DNA of 64,000 nucleotides from Cytophagales bacterium. GTDB taxonomy: Bacteria > Bacteroidota > Bacteroidia > Cytophagales > Microscillaceae. Shown piece by piece: positions 8,999 to 18,749 of this stretch. Position 1 is the stretch's first letter. Every line of letters begins with the position of its first letter. The translations under genes were made by a program, and so were the position numbers. A model generated the notes under the pieces. It searched no databases. It was not told the DNA's origin and saw only the letters and a list, made by a program, of their open reading frames with translations. Where the stretch lies: contig JAAFJG010000002.1 in assembly GCA_013298075.1 (NCBI GenBank), forward strand, positions 82,159-146,158, written 5' to 3'.

Positions 8999-9954
8999 AC
9001 TTCTCAGATGAAAATCTGAAAACACAACAAACCTTTACTGATAAAGGTATTGATATACAAATAGATGTGTATCAACCATCTGAAGAACTTGTAAAAGCGG
9101 TACATCTCGCATACCAACTAAAAAAACCTTTGCTTATAATGGGCGAACCTGGTTGTGGTAAAACTCGCCTTGCTGAAGCAGTGGCGTATCAGTTGCATGA
9201 AGAAAAAATGTATAATCATTTATTTGTTTGGAATATCAAATCCACTACCAAAGCACAAGATGGATTATATCAAATAGATATGCTCAAACGCATGTATGAT
9301 GTGAATATAAAAAATGAAAATGCGTCTGATATAAAAAAATATATTCAATATGGAGCTTTGGCAAACGCATTTATGACAAAACCAAATATAGATAAAGACA
9401 AAGAAAAATTACCTAATATTTTGCTCATTGATGAAATAGACAAGGCGGATATTGATTTTCCAAATGATTTATTATTAGAATTGGATAAAAAAATGTTCGT
9501 AATACCTGAGTTAGAAAATAAAGAGATAAAGGCAGAAGGAAATTTACTTATTTTCATTACCAGCAATCAAGAAAAGGCACTTCCACCTGCATTTCTAAGA
9601 CGTTGTTTGTATCATTACATTGATTTTCCTAACGAAACACAACTAACAAATATCGTGCTTTCTCATTATCAACATCTTGATAAAGAATTTGTTGAAAAAT
9701 ATATAACAGCATTTGAAAATACAAGAGAAAATGATTTTGATGACAATGATAAAAAACCTTCTACAAGCGAACTTTTAGATTGGTTTAATATGATTCAACA
9801 TTATCAATCACTCAGAGGAAAAGATAATCTAAGTGAAATAGAAAAATCATTTATCAAGGAGTTAGACGATTTTGATAGTGATAAGACAAAAATCCCGTAT
9901 AGACAACTGCTATACAAAACATTGGAAAGTTACAACAAAAATGCTAAAAAATAA
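8983..9954 (+). CDS. MoxR-type AAA+ ATPase
   Basis: The 323-residue AAA+ protein has Walker A GEPGCGKT near residues 53-60, Walker B NILLIDEIDKAD near 146, sensor-1 LLIFITSNQ near 188 and the Arg-finger region PPAFLRRC. It belongs to the MoxR branch, which from family knowledge acts as a chaperone-like remodeller together with a vWA protein. The start overlaps the previous gene by 16 bp, and its stop overlaps the vWA start (TAATG), indicating strict co-translation. Its likely job is ATP-driven control of assembly or release of the effector complex encoded in this operon. All catalytic motifs look intact. Confidence 0.9.
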   Translation: MAKILNFSDENLKTQQTFTDKGIDIQIDVYQPSEELVKAVHLAYQLKKPLLIMGEPGCGKTRLAEAVAYQLHEEKMYNHLFVWNIKSTTKAQDGLYQIDMLKRMYDVNIKNENASDIKKYIQYGALANAFMTKPNIDKDKEKLPNILLIDEIDKADIDFPNDLLLELDKKMFVIPELENKEIKAEGNLLIFITSNQEKALPPAFLRRCLYHYIDFPNETQLTNIVLSHYQHLDKEFVEKYITAFENTRENDFDDNDKKPSTSELLDWFNMIQHYQSLRGKDNLSEIEKSFIKELDDFDSDKTKIPYRQLLYKTLESYNKNAKK

Positions 9955-11213
9955 TGGATACAAATACAAGTTTGCCTTTATATAAGTTTTTTGAAACCTT
10001 ACGCAAAAATGGTTTTGAGTTAGGTATTGATGATTATTATGCCCTGATTGATGTGATTCATCAGGGGTTTTGGTATGATAAAAATAAATCTATTTTAGAT
10101 AAAGAAAATATTTTTTTTATTTGTGAAACACTTTGGTTTAAACCTAATCAAAGTAAATACGAATTTAAAAATATGTTCGATGATAATTTCGAATATATTG
10201 ACCTTACTAATCAAGAAACAAATAACTCAAATGCAGAAAATCCGCTTGACAGTAATTTAGATCCAGATAACTCAATAGACGCCAAAAAAGAAGAAAACGA
10301 TAATTTGAATGACAATTCAGAGGAAAGTGATAATCTACAAGAAGAGGAAAATGATAATTTAAATGATAATATTCAAGAAAATCAAATAGATGAAAATTCA
10401 GAGGACAAGGCAGAAAAAGTACCTAATAATACTCCTATAAAACAAGAGGAATTTAGGATAAAAGTAGAATTGTCTAATGTTAATGACAAAGGTGAAAATA
10501 TTGAAGAAACAAAAGAAGAAAGAAAAAGAAAATTCTTGTTTTCAGACAATTATTTTGATATTTCACTTAGGCAAATGCAGCAAGTATGCAGAAGTTTGCC
10601 CATTTTTCAAATTACTTCTTCAAACAATCAAATTGATATAGATGCAACCATTTTGAATTGGGCAAAAAAAGGTTTTTTTGAAAAAAATATCTACCAAAAT
10701 AAACAAAATTTATACAACAAAGTGATACTTTTAGTAGATAATAAAGGCTCTATGCAAGCCTTTGAAACACTTATAAATAACCTCAATACTGCCCTCAAAG
10801 ATGCTTTTGATGTAGGAACTAAACATGAAAAACAAGCTTTTGAAACCTATTATTTTTATAATCTCCCACAAGATTATGTATATATGGATACTACACATGT
10901 TGCCTACAAAGAAAAAAAACAACTATTGAAAGAAATAAAAAAAGACAAATCGCTGGTAATCATACTTAGTGATGCAGGTGCGTCAAGAGGTGGAAATTCT
11001 GATGGAAGATTCAAAGCAAGTTTACGTTTTGTGATACAACTCCAAAAAGTATCTTCACAAATAGTATGGCTTAATCCTATGCCAAAAACACGTTGGGCAG
11101 AAAGTACCGCACACAGAATTGCTCGATTTTTGCCTATGTTTCCACTTACAAACCAAAGAGAATTACAACAAAGTATCAACATTTTAAAAGGAAAATCTAA
11201 ATGGAATCAATAG
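9954..11213 (+). CDS. von Willebrand factor A domain protein, partner of MoxR
   Basis: Residues 1-85 are a helical N-terminal domain (PLYKFFETLRKNGFELGIDDYYALIDVI). Residues ~88-150 are an acidic Asn/Asp/Glu linker with an imperfect internal repeat (ENDNLNDN twice). The vWA domain starts near residue 255 (VILLVDNKGSM). The MIDAS motif DxSxS reads DNKGSM, so one metal-ligand Ser is Lys; the later VIILSDAGASRGG and IVWLNPMP segments are typical of vWA proteins paired with MoxR. The gene starts at the overlapping TAATG of the MoxR stop and overlaps the next gene by 13 bp. The inferred role is to bridge the MoxR ATPase and the effector or the iSTAND component. Confidence 0.85.
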   Translation: MDTNTSLPLYKFFETLRKNGFELGIDDYYALIDVIHQGFWYDKNKSILDKENIFFICETLWFKPNQSKYEFKNMFDDNFEYIDLTNQETNNSNAENPLDSNLDPDNSIDAKKEENDNLNDNSEESDNLQEEENDNLNDNIQENQIDENSEDKAEKVPNNTPIKQEEFRIKVELSNVNDKGENIEETKEERKRKFLFSDNYFDISLRQMQQVCRSLPIFQITSSNNQIDIDATILNWAKKGFFEKNIYQNKQNLYNKVILLVDNKGSMQAFETLINNLNTALKDAFDVGTKHEKQAFETYYFYNLPQDYVYMDTTHVAYKEKKQLLKEIKKDKSLVIILSDAGASRGGNSDGRFKASLRFVIQLQKVSSQIVWLNPMPKTRWAESTAHRIARFLPMFPLTNQRELQQSINILKGKSKWNQ

Positions 11214-14200
11214 ACACAAAAAATGCACAAATAGAAGAAAAAATCGGATATTTTACACAAAAAGCAGGTGAGGGCAAAACAGATACATATCTTGATTTTT
11301 TGCATATAGCCATACAACCATTGCTTTTTTCTACGGATTTACTTTACAAACTTTGGATAAATTTTAAAGGGTACAAAGACAAATCACCTAAAAATCAACC
11401 TGATTATTTGGTTGTATCTGATTTGATTTTGTCGAGCCTTTGTCGTCCTATTGGGACAGATTTGTTTCGCATAGATGAACAAGTGCGTGAATATTTACTT
11501 GAAAAACAAGAAATTTCAAAAACTATAAAGGAAGAAATCGCAAATTTTATAGATGAGTATGTTACACGACATAAAAGCAAAATAAATTCTAATATCTATG
11601 AAATCCATAAACTTAGTGCGATGGCAGTCATCAATCCAGAAGGATTTGCTCAAAATATAGAGAAAAAAATAATCGCTGAAAATTCACCACATTCAAAACT
11701 TCATTATCTAAAATTATATTTTGATGCTACTACTTTTGACGAAACCAAAGGTAATAAAATGGGCATCACGCTAAAACAAGTAACCGAAAATGAAAGCCAA
11801 GAAGGCGTAATTACACTGAGAAATATCCCAAAATATATAGAACAATATGTAGAAATAACAAACAACAACATATACACAGCTAAAAAACCCGTGCAAATTT
11901 TTGCATTAGAAAATCACTTAGGTTTTGAGCTCACAGAAATAAAAAATATTGATGATATTTTAGATTTTAAAAATAATAAAACTTATATACTTGATAATCA
12001 AGAAAGAGTAATTGGATTAAATATATCAAATTGTAAGATAAATGATATCTTATTTTTGAGGAATTTAGAGGGTTTAGAGAGTTTAAATTTATTTTCCAAT
12101 CAAATTACTGATATTTCTTTTTTACAATATTTACATAATTTAACAAGTTTATCTTTATGTAATAATCTAATTTCAGATATTTATCCTTTAGAAAATTTAA
12201 CTAAATTAACTTTTTTAGACTTAGGATACAATCAAATTTTAGATATTTTATTCTTGAAAGATTTAGTAAACTTAACACATTTAGATTTATTCTGTAACCC
12301 AATTTCTAATTTTTATGTTTTACAAAACTTGATTAATTTGGAATTTTTAAATTTATTTGGTAATGCTATTTCAGATATTTCTTTTTTAAACAATTTAATA
12401 AATTTGGTAGATTTAGATTTGGCAAACAATAAAATTTCAGATATTTCTTTAGATTTTCTCAATCATTTATCAAAATTAAAAAAACTTTCTTTACATAATA
12501 ATCCAATTAAGAATATTCCAAAAGAAATTTTTAACAAAGATGAAAACGTTTTAAAAGAAGTACGAGATTATTTAGAAGAAATTACTAAAAGGAGTGTCAA
12601 AAATAAAGAAGTTAAAATAATTCTGTTGGGCAATGGAAATGTTGGCAAAACACAAATAGCAAGAAGGTTGGCAGGAAAAGAAAGTTTTGTAATGGATGAA
12701 GTACACAATTCTACACATGGTATTCAGATATTGCGTAGCACATTAGGAGATTTTGAGGTAAATATTTGGGATTTTGCGGGGCAGGATTTATACTATGCCA
12801 CGCACCGTTTGTTTATGCAAAATCGTGCTTTGTTTATATTGGTATGGGATTTTGATAATGAAAAGAGTGATTTTCACACATGGGAAAATAAACAATATGA
12901 AAACGAAAAACTACAATATTGGCTTGAGTACATCAAATGTTTTAGCAAAGGAAGCCCTATTTTGGTGATACAAAATAAAATAGACAAACCAAATCAAAAG
13001 GATTTTTTAGGGGTGGATAAAGATAAATGGAAAAAAGATTTTCCTATTGTTGATTTTCTACAAGTGGGTGCGAACAGTGGTAAAGGTTTTTTAGTATTAG
13101 AAAATATTTTAGAACAAATTTTTGAAAATAATCCTGTTTTTCAAGATAATGATTTACCTACTAATTGGTTAGCAGTGCGTGAAATCATCAAGCAAAAACA
13201 AACAGAAGGTATCGAAACGATTACCAAATCAGAGTTTAAAGCAATTTGTGAAGTAAAAAATTGTGCTTCCGCTTCTGATACATTGTTAGGTTATTTGTAC
13301 GATACAGGTGTTTTTTATTATCGTCAAGGGTATTTCGATAATCAAATTATTTTAAATCAAAGTTGGGCAATCGAAACCATTTATAAAATACTAAACCGAG
13401 AAAATAAATATATTTCTGAAATAGTTGCCAAATTACAAAAAGGGACATTGTTGTATAAAAATATTTGTAAAATTTGGGGAAATAATACAGATGCTGAAAG
13501 GGAATTATTTATAGATTTTATGGTGGGCGCAGAATTGGCTTTTGAAACTACAAAAAATTCTAACTCATTCAAAGATAGAACTTTTGCAGTCCCATCTCTC
13601 TTCCCTGTGGAAAAACCAGAGGAAGTAATTTTTTATGAAAGTAATAAATTAACACAATCTAAAAAAGAAGAAATCAAATATACCTTTCTACCCAAAGTAT
13701 TTATACAAAGGTTTATTATATTGGCAAATCGTTTTTCGGAGGTAGAATATATGTGGCAAAAAGGGTTATATTTATCTACACAAGAAGGAGATGCAATAGT
13801 AGAGGCAGACTATCAAACAAAGACGATTACTATTTTATCCAATAATGTTTTTGTAACAAAAAAAATCGAAGAAGAATTAGAAAGTATTGCCAATGAAGGT
13901 AATCTGAAAGGACGTATTATGCAGGGCGAAAATACATCTGAAACAGAAAAATATTGGGGTTTAAATGCTTTGAGTGAAAATATAAATAGAAAAAAACTTG
14001 TTTATTTACTTAATGAGTGTTTTGACAATGAAGGAATACATTTTTTTTGTTTTAAGTATTTCGAAGAAGTAAGCAACAACTTCACAAGTGTAATGCCAAA
14101 ACTGAAAAAAATTATAACATTGATTAAATACTGTGAACATCACATGAAAATTGACAATCTTTTGGAGAAAATTAAAGAAGAACGTCCTGAAATGTATAGC

Positions 14201-15346
14201 AAAATCATAGGTGAAAGCGAGGAAGATACCCAAAAAACTAAAAATAATGAAAATATAAACACTGAAATATTTAAAAAACTCTTTAAAGAAGCAACATCTA
14301 TAGAAATTTCTGATTTTTTGAATATTTTTGAACCAAACATCAATAAAATTCCGACTTATAAAATTGCAGCCTATAAAACTTTAAAAGATGAATTTGTTAA
14401 TCAATCTAATAATTTTGAATTAGAAAATTGGAAAGCACGATTTTTGGTTCTTATTAATGATTTACAAGTAGATAAATTAGCCTTAAAAGAGCTTTTTTTT
14501 GAAAATAAAAAAGTTTTTTTTCAAGTATTAGAAAATTTATTTGAGTTTGATAATGAAGTTTCAAATAATATAATTGCGAAGAGAAATGAACTCATAGCAA
14601 TAAAAGAATATAGTAGAAATGGTGTTATTACAAATGAAGACTACTTTATTAATACTTCTAAAATTGAAAAGTTTTTGTTTGAATTAGTAGATAGTTTAAA
14701 ATTTGAGATAATAAATCCTATTTCACAAATAACAAAAAATAGAAAACTACTTTTTTTATCTTCTGACCCAGAACAATATAAAGAAAATGATTTGATTGTT
14801 GAATTTGCAAAAATGAAAGATAGTTTAGATAAAGCAAAAATAGAGACAAAACTTATTTTTCATACAAAGTTAGATGATTTATTATCAGAAATTAGTGATA
14901 ATAAACCTACTATGATACATTTTATAGGGAATAAATCGGAAAGTAAAAAAGATAAAGTACAACAGACAGCGTTAAATAAAAAAGATGAAGTAAAACAAAC
15001 AATATTAGCTGGAATGTTACCTAGTTTCCTTGGGACTGTAGGTTTCTCTTTACATCAAGAGGATTATTTAGATAGTATTTTTAGAACATTCCATGTGGGT
15101 AGAGTTTATTTTGAGTTAGTATTTTTGAGTGCTTGTTATTCTGAGAATCAGGCAAATATCATCAAAAACTATGCTAATTATGTGATAGGTACAACTAAAG
15201 ATATAGGTATAGGAAATGCTGAAAAGTTTGCAACTTTATTTTATGATGGATTAGCACATGGTGATTCTATTGTTACTGCTTTTGAACTTGCAAAGTTAAG
15301 TTCTCCCAATTTTATTAAAAATGCGGTTATACATAGTAAAAAATAG
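11201..15346 (+). CDS. Giant LRR-Roc-COR GTPase with adaptor domains and a degenerate CHAT domain
   Basis: Domains in order: residues 1-225, an N-terminal helical region (DLILSSLCRPIGTDLFRIDEQVREYLL) resembling those of other MoxR-vWA-associated effectors; ~267-440, seven to eight 22-residue LRRs of the internalin-like type (NLxxLxLxxNxISDI); ~470-640, a Roc GTPase with P-loop GNGNVGKT, WDFAGQ and NKID; ~650-900, COR; ~929-1000, ~1022-1095 and ~1096-1165, three adaptor modules matching those of the cyclase protein; ~1180-1381, a CHAT (caspase-like) protease fold (RKLLFLSSDPE...IHFIGN...FLSACYSE...YVIGTT). The CHAT Cys is present, but the usual HFSGHG reads HFIGNK, so the catalytic His is lost. 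The GTPase looks intact. Family knowledge: Roco proteins are dimerising GTPase switches. I infer a GTP-controlled effector or hub of this conflict system. It is the last gene of the operon. Confidence 0.85.
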   Translation: MESIDTKNAQIEEKIGYFTQKAGEGKTDTYLDFLHIAIQPLLFSTDLLYKLWINFKGYKDKSPKNQPDYLVVSDLILSSLCRPIGTDLFRIDEQVREYLLEKQEISKTIKEEIANFIDEYVTRHKSKINSNIYEIHKLSAMAVINPEGFAQNIEKKIIAENSPHSKLHYLKLYFDATTFDETKGNKMGITLKQVTENESQEGVITLRNIPKYIEQYVEITNNNIYTAKKPVQIFALENHLGFELTEIKNIDDILDFKNNKTYILDNQERVIGLNISNCKINDILFLRNLEGLESLNLFSNQITDISFLQYLHNLTSLSLCNNLISDIYPLENLTKLTFLDLGYNQILDILFLKDLVNLTHLDLFCNPISNFYVLQNLINLEFLNLFGNAISDISFLNNLINLVDLDLANNKISDISLDFLNHLSKLKKLSLHNNPIKNIPKEIFNKDENVLKEVRDYLEEITKRSVKNKEVKIILLGNGNVGKTQIARRLAGKESFVMDEVHNSTHGIQILRSTLGDFEVNIWDFAGQDLYYATHRLFMQNRALFILVWDFDNEKSDFHTWENKQYENEKLQYWLEYIKCFSKGSPILVIQNKIDKPNQKDFLGVDKDKWKKDFPIVDFLQVGANSGKGFLVLENILEQIFENNPVFQDNDLPTNWLAVREIIKQKQTEGIETITKSEFKAICEVKNCASASDTLLGYLYDTGVFYYRQGYFDNQIILNQSWAIETIYKILNRENKYISEIVAKLQKGTLLYKNICKIWGNNTDAERELFIDFMVGAELAFETTKNSNSFKDRTFAVPSLFPVEKPEEVIFYESNKLTQSKKEEIKYTFLPKVFIQRFIILANRFSEVEYMWQKGLYLSTQEGDAIVEADYQTKTITILSNNVFVTKKIEEELESIANEGNLKGRIMQGENTSETEKYWGLNALSENINRKKLVYLLNECFDNEGIHFFCFKYFEEVSNNFTSVMPKLKKIITLIKYCEHHMKIDNLLEKIKEERPEMYSKIIGESEEDTQKTKNNENINTEIFKKLFKEATSIEISDFLNIFEPNINKIPTYKIAAYKTLKDEFVNQSNNFELENWKARFLVLINDLQVDKLALKELFFENKKVFFQVLENLFEFDNEVSNNIIAKRNELIAIKEYSRNGVITNEDYFINTSKIEKFLFELVDSLKFEIINPISQITKNRKLLFLSSDPEQYKENDLIVEFAKMKDSLDKAKIETKLIFHTKLDDLLSEISDNKPTMIHFIGNKSESKKDKVQQTALNKKDEVKQTILAGMLPSFLGTVGFSLHQEDYLDSIFRTFHVGRVYFELVFLSACYSENQANIIKNYANYVIGTTKDIGIGNAEKFATLFYDGLAHGDSIVTAFELAKLSSPNFIKNAVIHSKK

Positions 15347-15394
15347 ATATACGACTCTAAATTTATAATTATCAAAGGCTTGATAACCAAAAAA

Positions 15395-15430
15395 AAATAT
15401 ACTCACACCAAAAAAAGCGTGAGTATATTT
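15395..15430. terminator. Bidirectional terminator between convergent genes
   Basis: AAATATACTCAC (15395-15406) and GTGAGTATATTT (15419-15430) form a perfect 12-bp stem flanked by A and T runs. It lies between the Roco gene (+) and the S46 peptidase gene (-) and can serve both. Confidence 0.8.
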
Positions 15431-15444
15431 CCAAAATAAAATTT

Positions 15445-17559
15445 TTATTTTTTAATTGTCATTTCTTTGATAAGATGCCCTGCCCCTGCTACTTTATCAA
15501 TCACAAACAACGTATAACGCACATCAACCGCAATATTTCTACATCTATCAGGGTCATACATAATATCAGACATCGTTCCCTCCCAATTTCTATCAAAATT
15601 AGTTCCGATAAGTTCGCCCTCACCATTGATAACAGGACTTCCCGAATTGCCGCCTGTCGTGTGATTAGAGGCAGTAAAACAAACAGGCAAACGTCCTTTT
15701 TCTCCATATTGCCCGTAATCTTTTGAGAGATACAACGCTTTTAATTTGTCAGGAATCGCATAATCTTCGTATATATCTTTCGTATTTTCCTTTTCGATGA
15801 TGCCATCTAAATAAGTCTGAAATTGATATTGCGCTCCGTCATAAGGTTGATAATCATTGACTTTTCCGTAGGCAATACGCAAAGTAGAATTAGCATCAGG
15901 ATAGAATTTTTTATTTTTTTGCATCTCACGCAAACCTTTTACATAAGTTCTTTGGTTGAGTTCAATTTCTGAGGTTGATTTTTGCATTGTTGGGCGAATA
16001 TCTTTTGCCATTTTTGCCATAAATTCTTCCAATAAATTATAAGCCACATCATTTTTCAAATCTCCACCACTTTCAATCAATTTTTTCGTTTTTTCTTCAG
16101 AAACTAATGCAGAATTTTGGAAAATATACGCAGCAAATTTTTTGAAATCTCCTTTATATTCCGCTTGAATTTTAGCAAAAAAATCAGGGTGAAGATTAGC
16201 TGGAATATCTTTATAATATGTTTCCAAACAATACGCCATCACTTCTTCATCTATGGGCGCATAATAATCTTTGAAAAAAGCAGTCGCAATATTTTTCTTT
16301 GCCTCTGTTGTTTCCGCCTCTGATAAATCGTAGGCAAAGTCAATTACTTCTATACCAAAAACGGCTTCATTCAAATAATCGGTGGCTAAAAACAATTTTT
16401 CAGTATCTTGATAGGCTTGTTTTATATTGTTTAAAGCGGTTTGATATTGTAAATTATCAGGTTTTGATTTTGTCCATTGCTCAAAATCATTTTCTAATTT
16501 TTCTTTTTTATTGACTGCTTTTAATCTTTTCAAACCTCTTACTTCACCAATCCATTTTTTCCAAGCATTTGCGACTGAGGCTTGTTTTGCGACATATTGA
16601 ATACGAACTTTGTTAGATGTTCGCATATATTTATCATAAATTTTTAGGCGATTATCTCTGATTTTGATTTTATTTGGATTACTAAAATCCATAATTCTTT
16701 TGACAGCAAACGAAGTAATGTATTGTTGTGTGCGACCGGGAAAACCCATCACCATCGTAAAATCTTCTTTTTTTACGCCTTTCAACGAAATTGGTAGATG
16801 ATGACGAGGTTTAAAGGGAACATTGTCTTTCGAATATTCAGCAGGTTTACCATTTTTATCGGCATATATTCTAAACAAAGAAAAATCTCCTGTATGACGA
16901 GGCCACATCCAATTATCTGTATCTCCTCCAAATTTTCCTATTGCTCCGTGGGGCGCTCCCACCAATCTTATATCATTAAAAGTTTCAGTAACAAACATAT
17001 AATATTCATCACCATAAAACATTGGTTTTATTTCAAATTTATAATGTGTATTTTCGATGGCTTTGTTTCCTACTTTTTTGATATTTTGTGCTACTAATTT
17101 TTTGCGTTGGTCTTCGGTAGTAGTGGCAGTTACGCCTTCTAAAATTTGTTTAGTAACGTCTTCTACTCTGATAATAAAAGTCGCAAAAAGCCCTTTATTT
17201 GGCAATTCTTCGCTTCTATTCATTGCCCAAAAACCATTCGTAACGTAATCTTTTTCGGTAGAACTATGAAATTGTACTTGTCCTAATCCGCAGTGATGAT
17301 TGGTTAATATCAAACCTTCATTCGAAATCATTTCGCCTGTGCAAAATCCACCAAAAGATACAATCGCATCTTTTAAACTCGATTGATTGATGCTATAAAT
17401 TTGTTCAGGTTTTAATTTCAAACCTTTTGCCTTCATATCGGCATAATTCATATCTTTTAATAATTGCAACAACCACATTCCTTCGTCAGGCGGAGTTGGT
17501 TTGGCAAAAATAGAGACAGATATAAGACATAAAAAAATAAATGCAGTGATTTTTTTCAT
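15445..17559 (-). CDS. S46 family dipeptidyl-peptidase (DPP11-like)
   Basis: A signal peptide (MKKITAFIFLCLISVSIFA) precedes a full-length S46 peptidase of 704 residues. The charge-relay His lies in TNHHCG near residue 87 and the nucleophile Ser in TGGNSGSPV near residue 640. The specificity position that is Gly in DPP7 and Arg in DPP11 appears as Arg in FDRNWEGTMSD, which points to release of N-terminal dipeptides with an acidic second residue. From family knowledge these chymotrypsin-fold enzymes work in the periplasm of asaccharolytic or protein-feeding Bacteroidota. The gene appears to stand alone: a large palindromic repeat separates it from the epimerase gene upstream, and a shared terminator follows. 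Confidence 0.93.
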   Translation of the reverse strand: MKKITAFIFLCLISVSIFAKPTPPDEGMWLLQLLKDMNYADMKAKGLKLKPEQIYSINQSSLKDAIVSFGGFCTGEMISNEGLILTNHHCGLGQVQFHSSTEKDYVTNGFWAMNRSEELPNKGLFATFIIRVEDVTKQILEGVTATTTEDQRKKLVAQNIKKVGNKAIENTHYKFEIKPMFYGDEYYMFVTETFNDIRLVGAPHGAIGKFGGDTDNWMWPRHTGDFSLFRIYADKNGKPAEYSKDNVPFKPRHHLPISLKGVKKEDFTMVMGFPGRTQQYITSFAVKRIMDFSNPNKIKIRDNRLKIYDKYMRTSNKVRIQYVAKQASVANAWKKWIGEVRGLKRLKAVNKKEKLENDFEQWTKSKPDNLQYQTALNNIKQAYQDTEKLFLATDYLNEAVFGIEVIDFAYDLSEAETTEAKKNIATAFFKDYYAPIDEEVMAYCLETYYKDIPANLHPDFFAKIQAEYKGDFKKFAAYIFQNSALVSEEKTKKLIESGGDLKNDVAYNLLEEFMAKMAKDIRPTMQKSTSEIELNQRTYVKGLREMQKNKKFYPDANSTLRIAYGKVNDYQPYDGAQYQFQTYLDGIIEKENTKDIYEDYAIPDKLKALYLSKDYGQYGEKGRLPVCFTASNHTTGGNSGSPVINGEGELIGTNFDRNWEGTMSDIMYDPDRCRNIAVDVRYTLFVIDKVAGAGHLIKEMTIKK

Positions 17560-17667
17560 GGAATATAAAATTAAAATAAAGTGAAAACAAAAGGTAAATA
17601 TATATTTTTAGTTTGGAAAGACATTTATTTTATGTTTAGAATAACGTTATAAAATTCTTCTCCTTCT

Positions 17668-17737
17668 CCTCGGTCTATGTCACACAGACCGAAATAGTTA
17701 GTAACTTTTATTTCGGTCTGTGTGACACAGACCGAGG
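17668..17737. repeat. Large palindromic repeat (two copies of a self-palindrome)
   Basis: Arms 17668-17696 and 17709-17737 (29 nt each, one mismatch, 12-nt spacer) form a long hairpin. Each arm also contains its own 21-nt palindrome, 10 bp around one central base (CGGTCTGTGT, G, ACACAGACCG). The element lies after the epimerase stop and could terminate that transcript, but its double-palindrome form suggests a REP-like mobile repeat. Confidence 0.75.
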
Positions 17738-17759
17738 ATTAAAGACAAAAAAATCACAC

Positions 17760-18746
17760 TTACATTTTTTCTATAAATGATTGCCAAGCTTTCTCTAAAC
17801 CTTCTTTGATTTTGATTTGAGGTTGATAATTTAACAATTTTTGTGCTTTAGAAATATCCGCCAAAGAATCTCTTACATCTCCTTTTCTATTTTCTCGATA
17901 GGTAGGTTCCATATCAGATTTTCCTAATTCTTTGATAATTTGATACAATAAATTCAACGAAGTTCTATCACCCACAGCCACATTATATACCTGATTGACT
18001 GCGTCTGGATTTTGTGTTAATCCTGCTAAAATATTGGCTTGAACGGCATTTTCAACAAACGTAAAATCTCTCGTTTGTTCTCCATCTCCATTGATAAAAG
18101 CCGATGTTTTTTCTGTAATTGCTTTCATAAAAATAGGAATCACAGCCGCATATTCACCCTGAAAATTTTGGCGTTGTCCAAAAACATTAAAATAACGCAA
18201 TCCGATAAGTTCCATTTGATATGTTTTGGCAAATACATCAGCATATAATTCGTTCACGTATTTTGTAACTGCATAAGGCGAAAGCGGTTTGCCGATAATA
18301 TCTTCTTTTTTGGGCAAATGTGGACTATCTCCATACGTGGAAGAAGACGCAGCATAGACCATTCTTTTGATTTTATTATCACGCACAGCCACCAACATAT
18401 TCAAAAAACCATCAATATTTACTTGATTGGTGGTGATGGGGTCATTGATACTTCTTGGCACAGAACCTAAGGCTGCTTGATGCAACACAATATCAATATT
18501 TTTGCAAGCGTCTTGGCAAGTATTCAAATCTCGAATATCGCCTTGTATAAAATTACAATTTGGTTTTTCTGTAAATGGAGCGATATTTTCAAAAAAACCT
18601 GTGGCTAAATTATCCAAAATCCTCACTTCTTTGGCTTGATATTTAACTAAATATTCTACCAAATTAGAGCCAATAAAACCTGCTCCACCTGTTACTAAAA
18701 ATCGATAATTAGATAAATTTTCAGTATGAAAAGGAATTTCGTACAT
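17760..18746 (-). CDS. NAD-dependent sugar epimerase (UDP-GlcNAc/glucose 4-epimerase family, WbpP-like)
   Basis: The 328-residue extended-SDR protein has [11 protein letters not shown] near residue 20 for NAD binding, AASSSTYGD carrying the catalytic Ser, the active-site pair YAVTK near residue 160 and the substrate-loop YFNVFGQRQ. The overall pattern fits the WbpP/TviC group of UDP-N-acetylhexosamine 4-epimerases used for O-antigen or capsule precursors; plain UDP-glucose 4-epimerase is the alternative. The start [21 protein letters not shown] leaves the usual short N-terminal extension of this group. It lies 3 bp after the stop of the acyl-CoA-binding gene and shares its direction, so the two are probably one transcript. 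Cytoplasmic. Confidence 0.88.
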   Translation of the reverse strand: MYEIPFHTENLSNYRFLVTGGAGFIGSNLVEYLVKYQAKEVRILDNLATGFFENIAPFTEKPNCNFIQGDIRDLNTCQDACKNIDIVLHQAALGSVPRSINDPITTNQVNIDGFLNMLVAVRDNKIKRMVYAASSSTYGDSPHLPKKEDIIGKPLSPYAVTKYVNELYADVFAKTYQMELIGLRYFNVFGQRQNFQGEYAAVIPIFMKAITEKTSAFINGDGEQTRDFTFVENAVQANILAGLTQNPDAVNQVYNVAVGDRTSLNLLYQIIKELGKSDMEPTYRENRKGDVRDSLADISKAQKLLNYQPQIKIKEGLEKAWQSFIEKM

Positions 18747-18749
18747 ATA

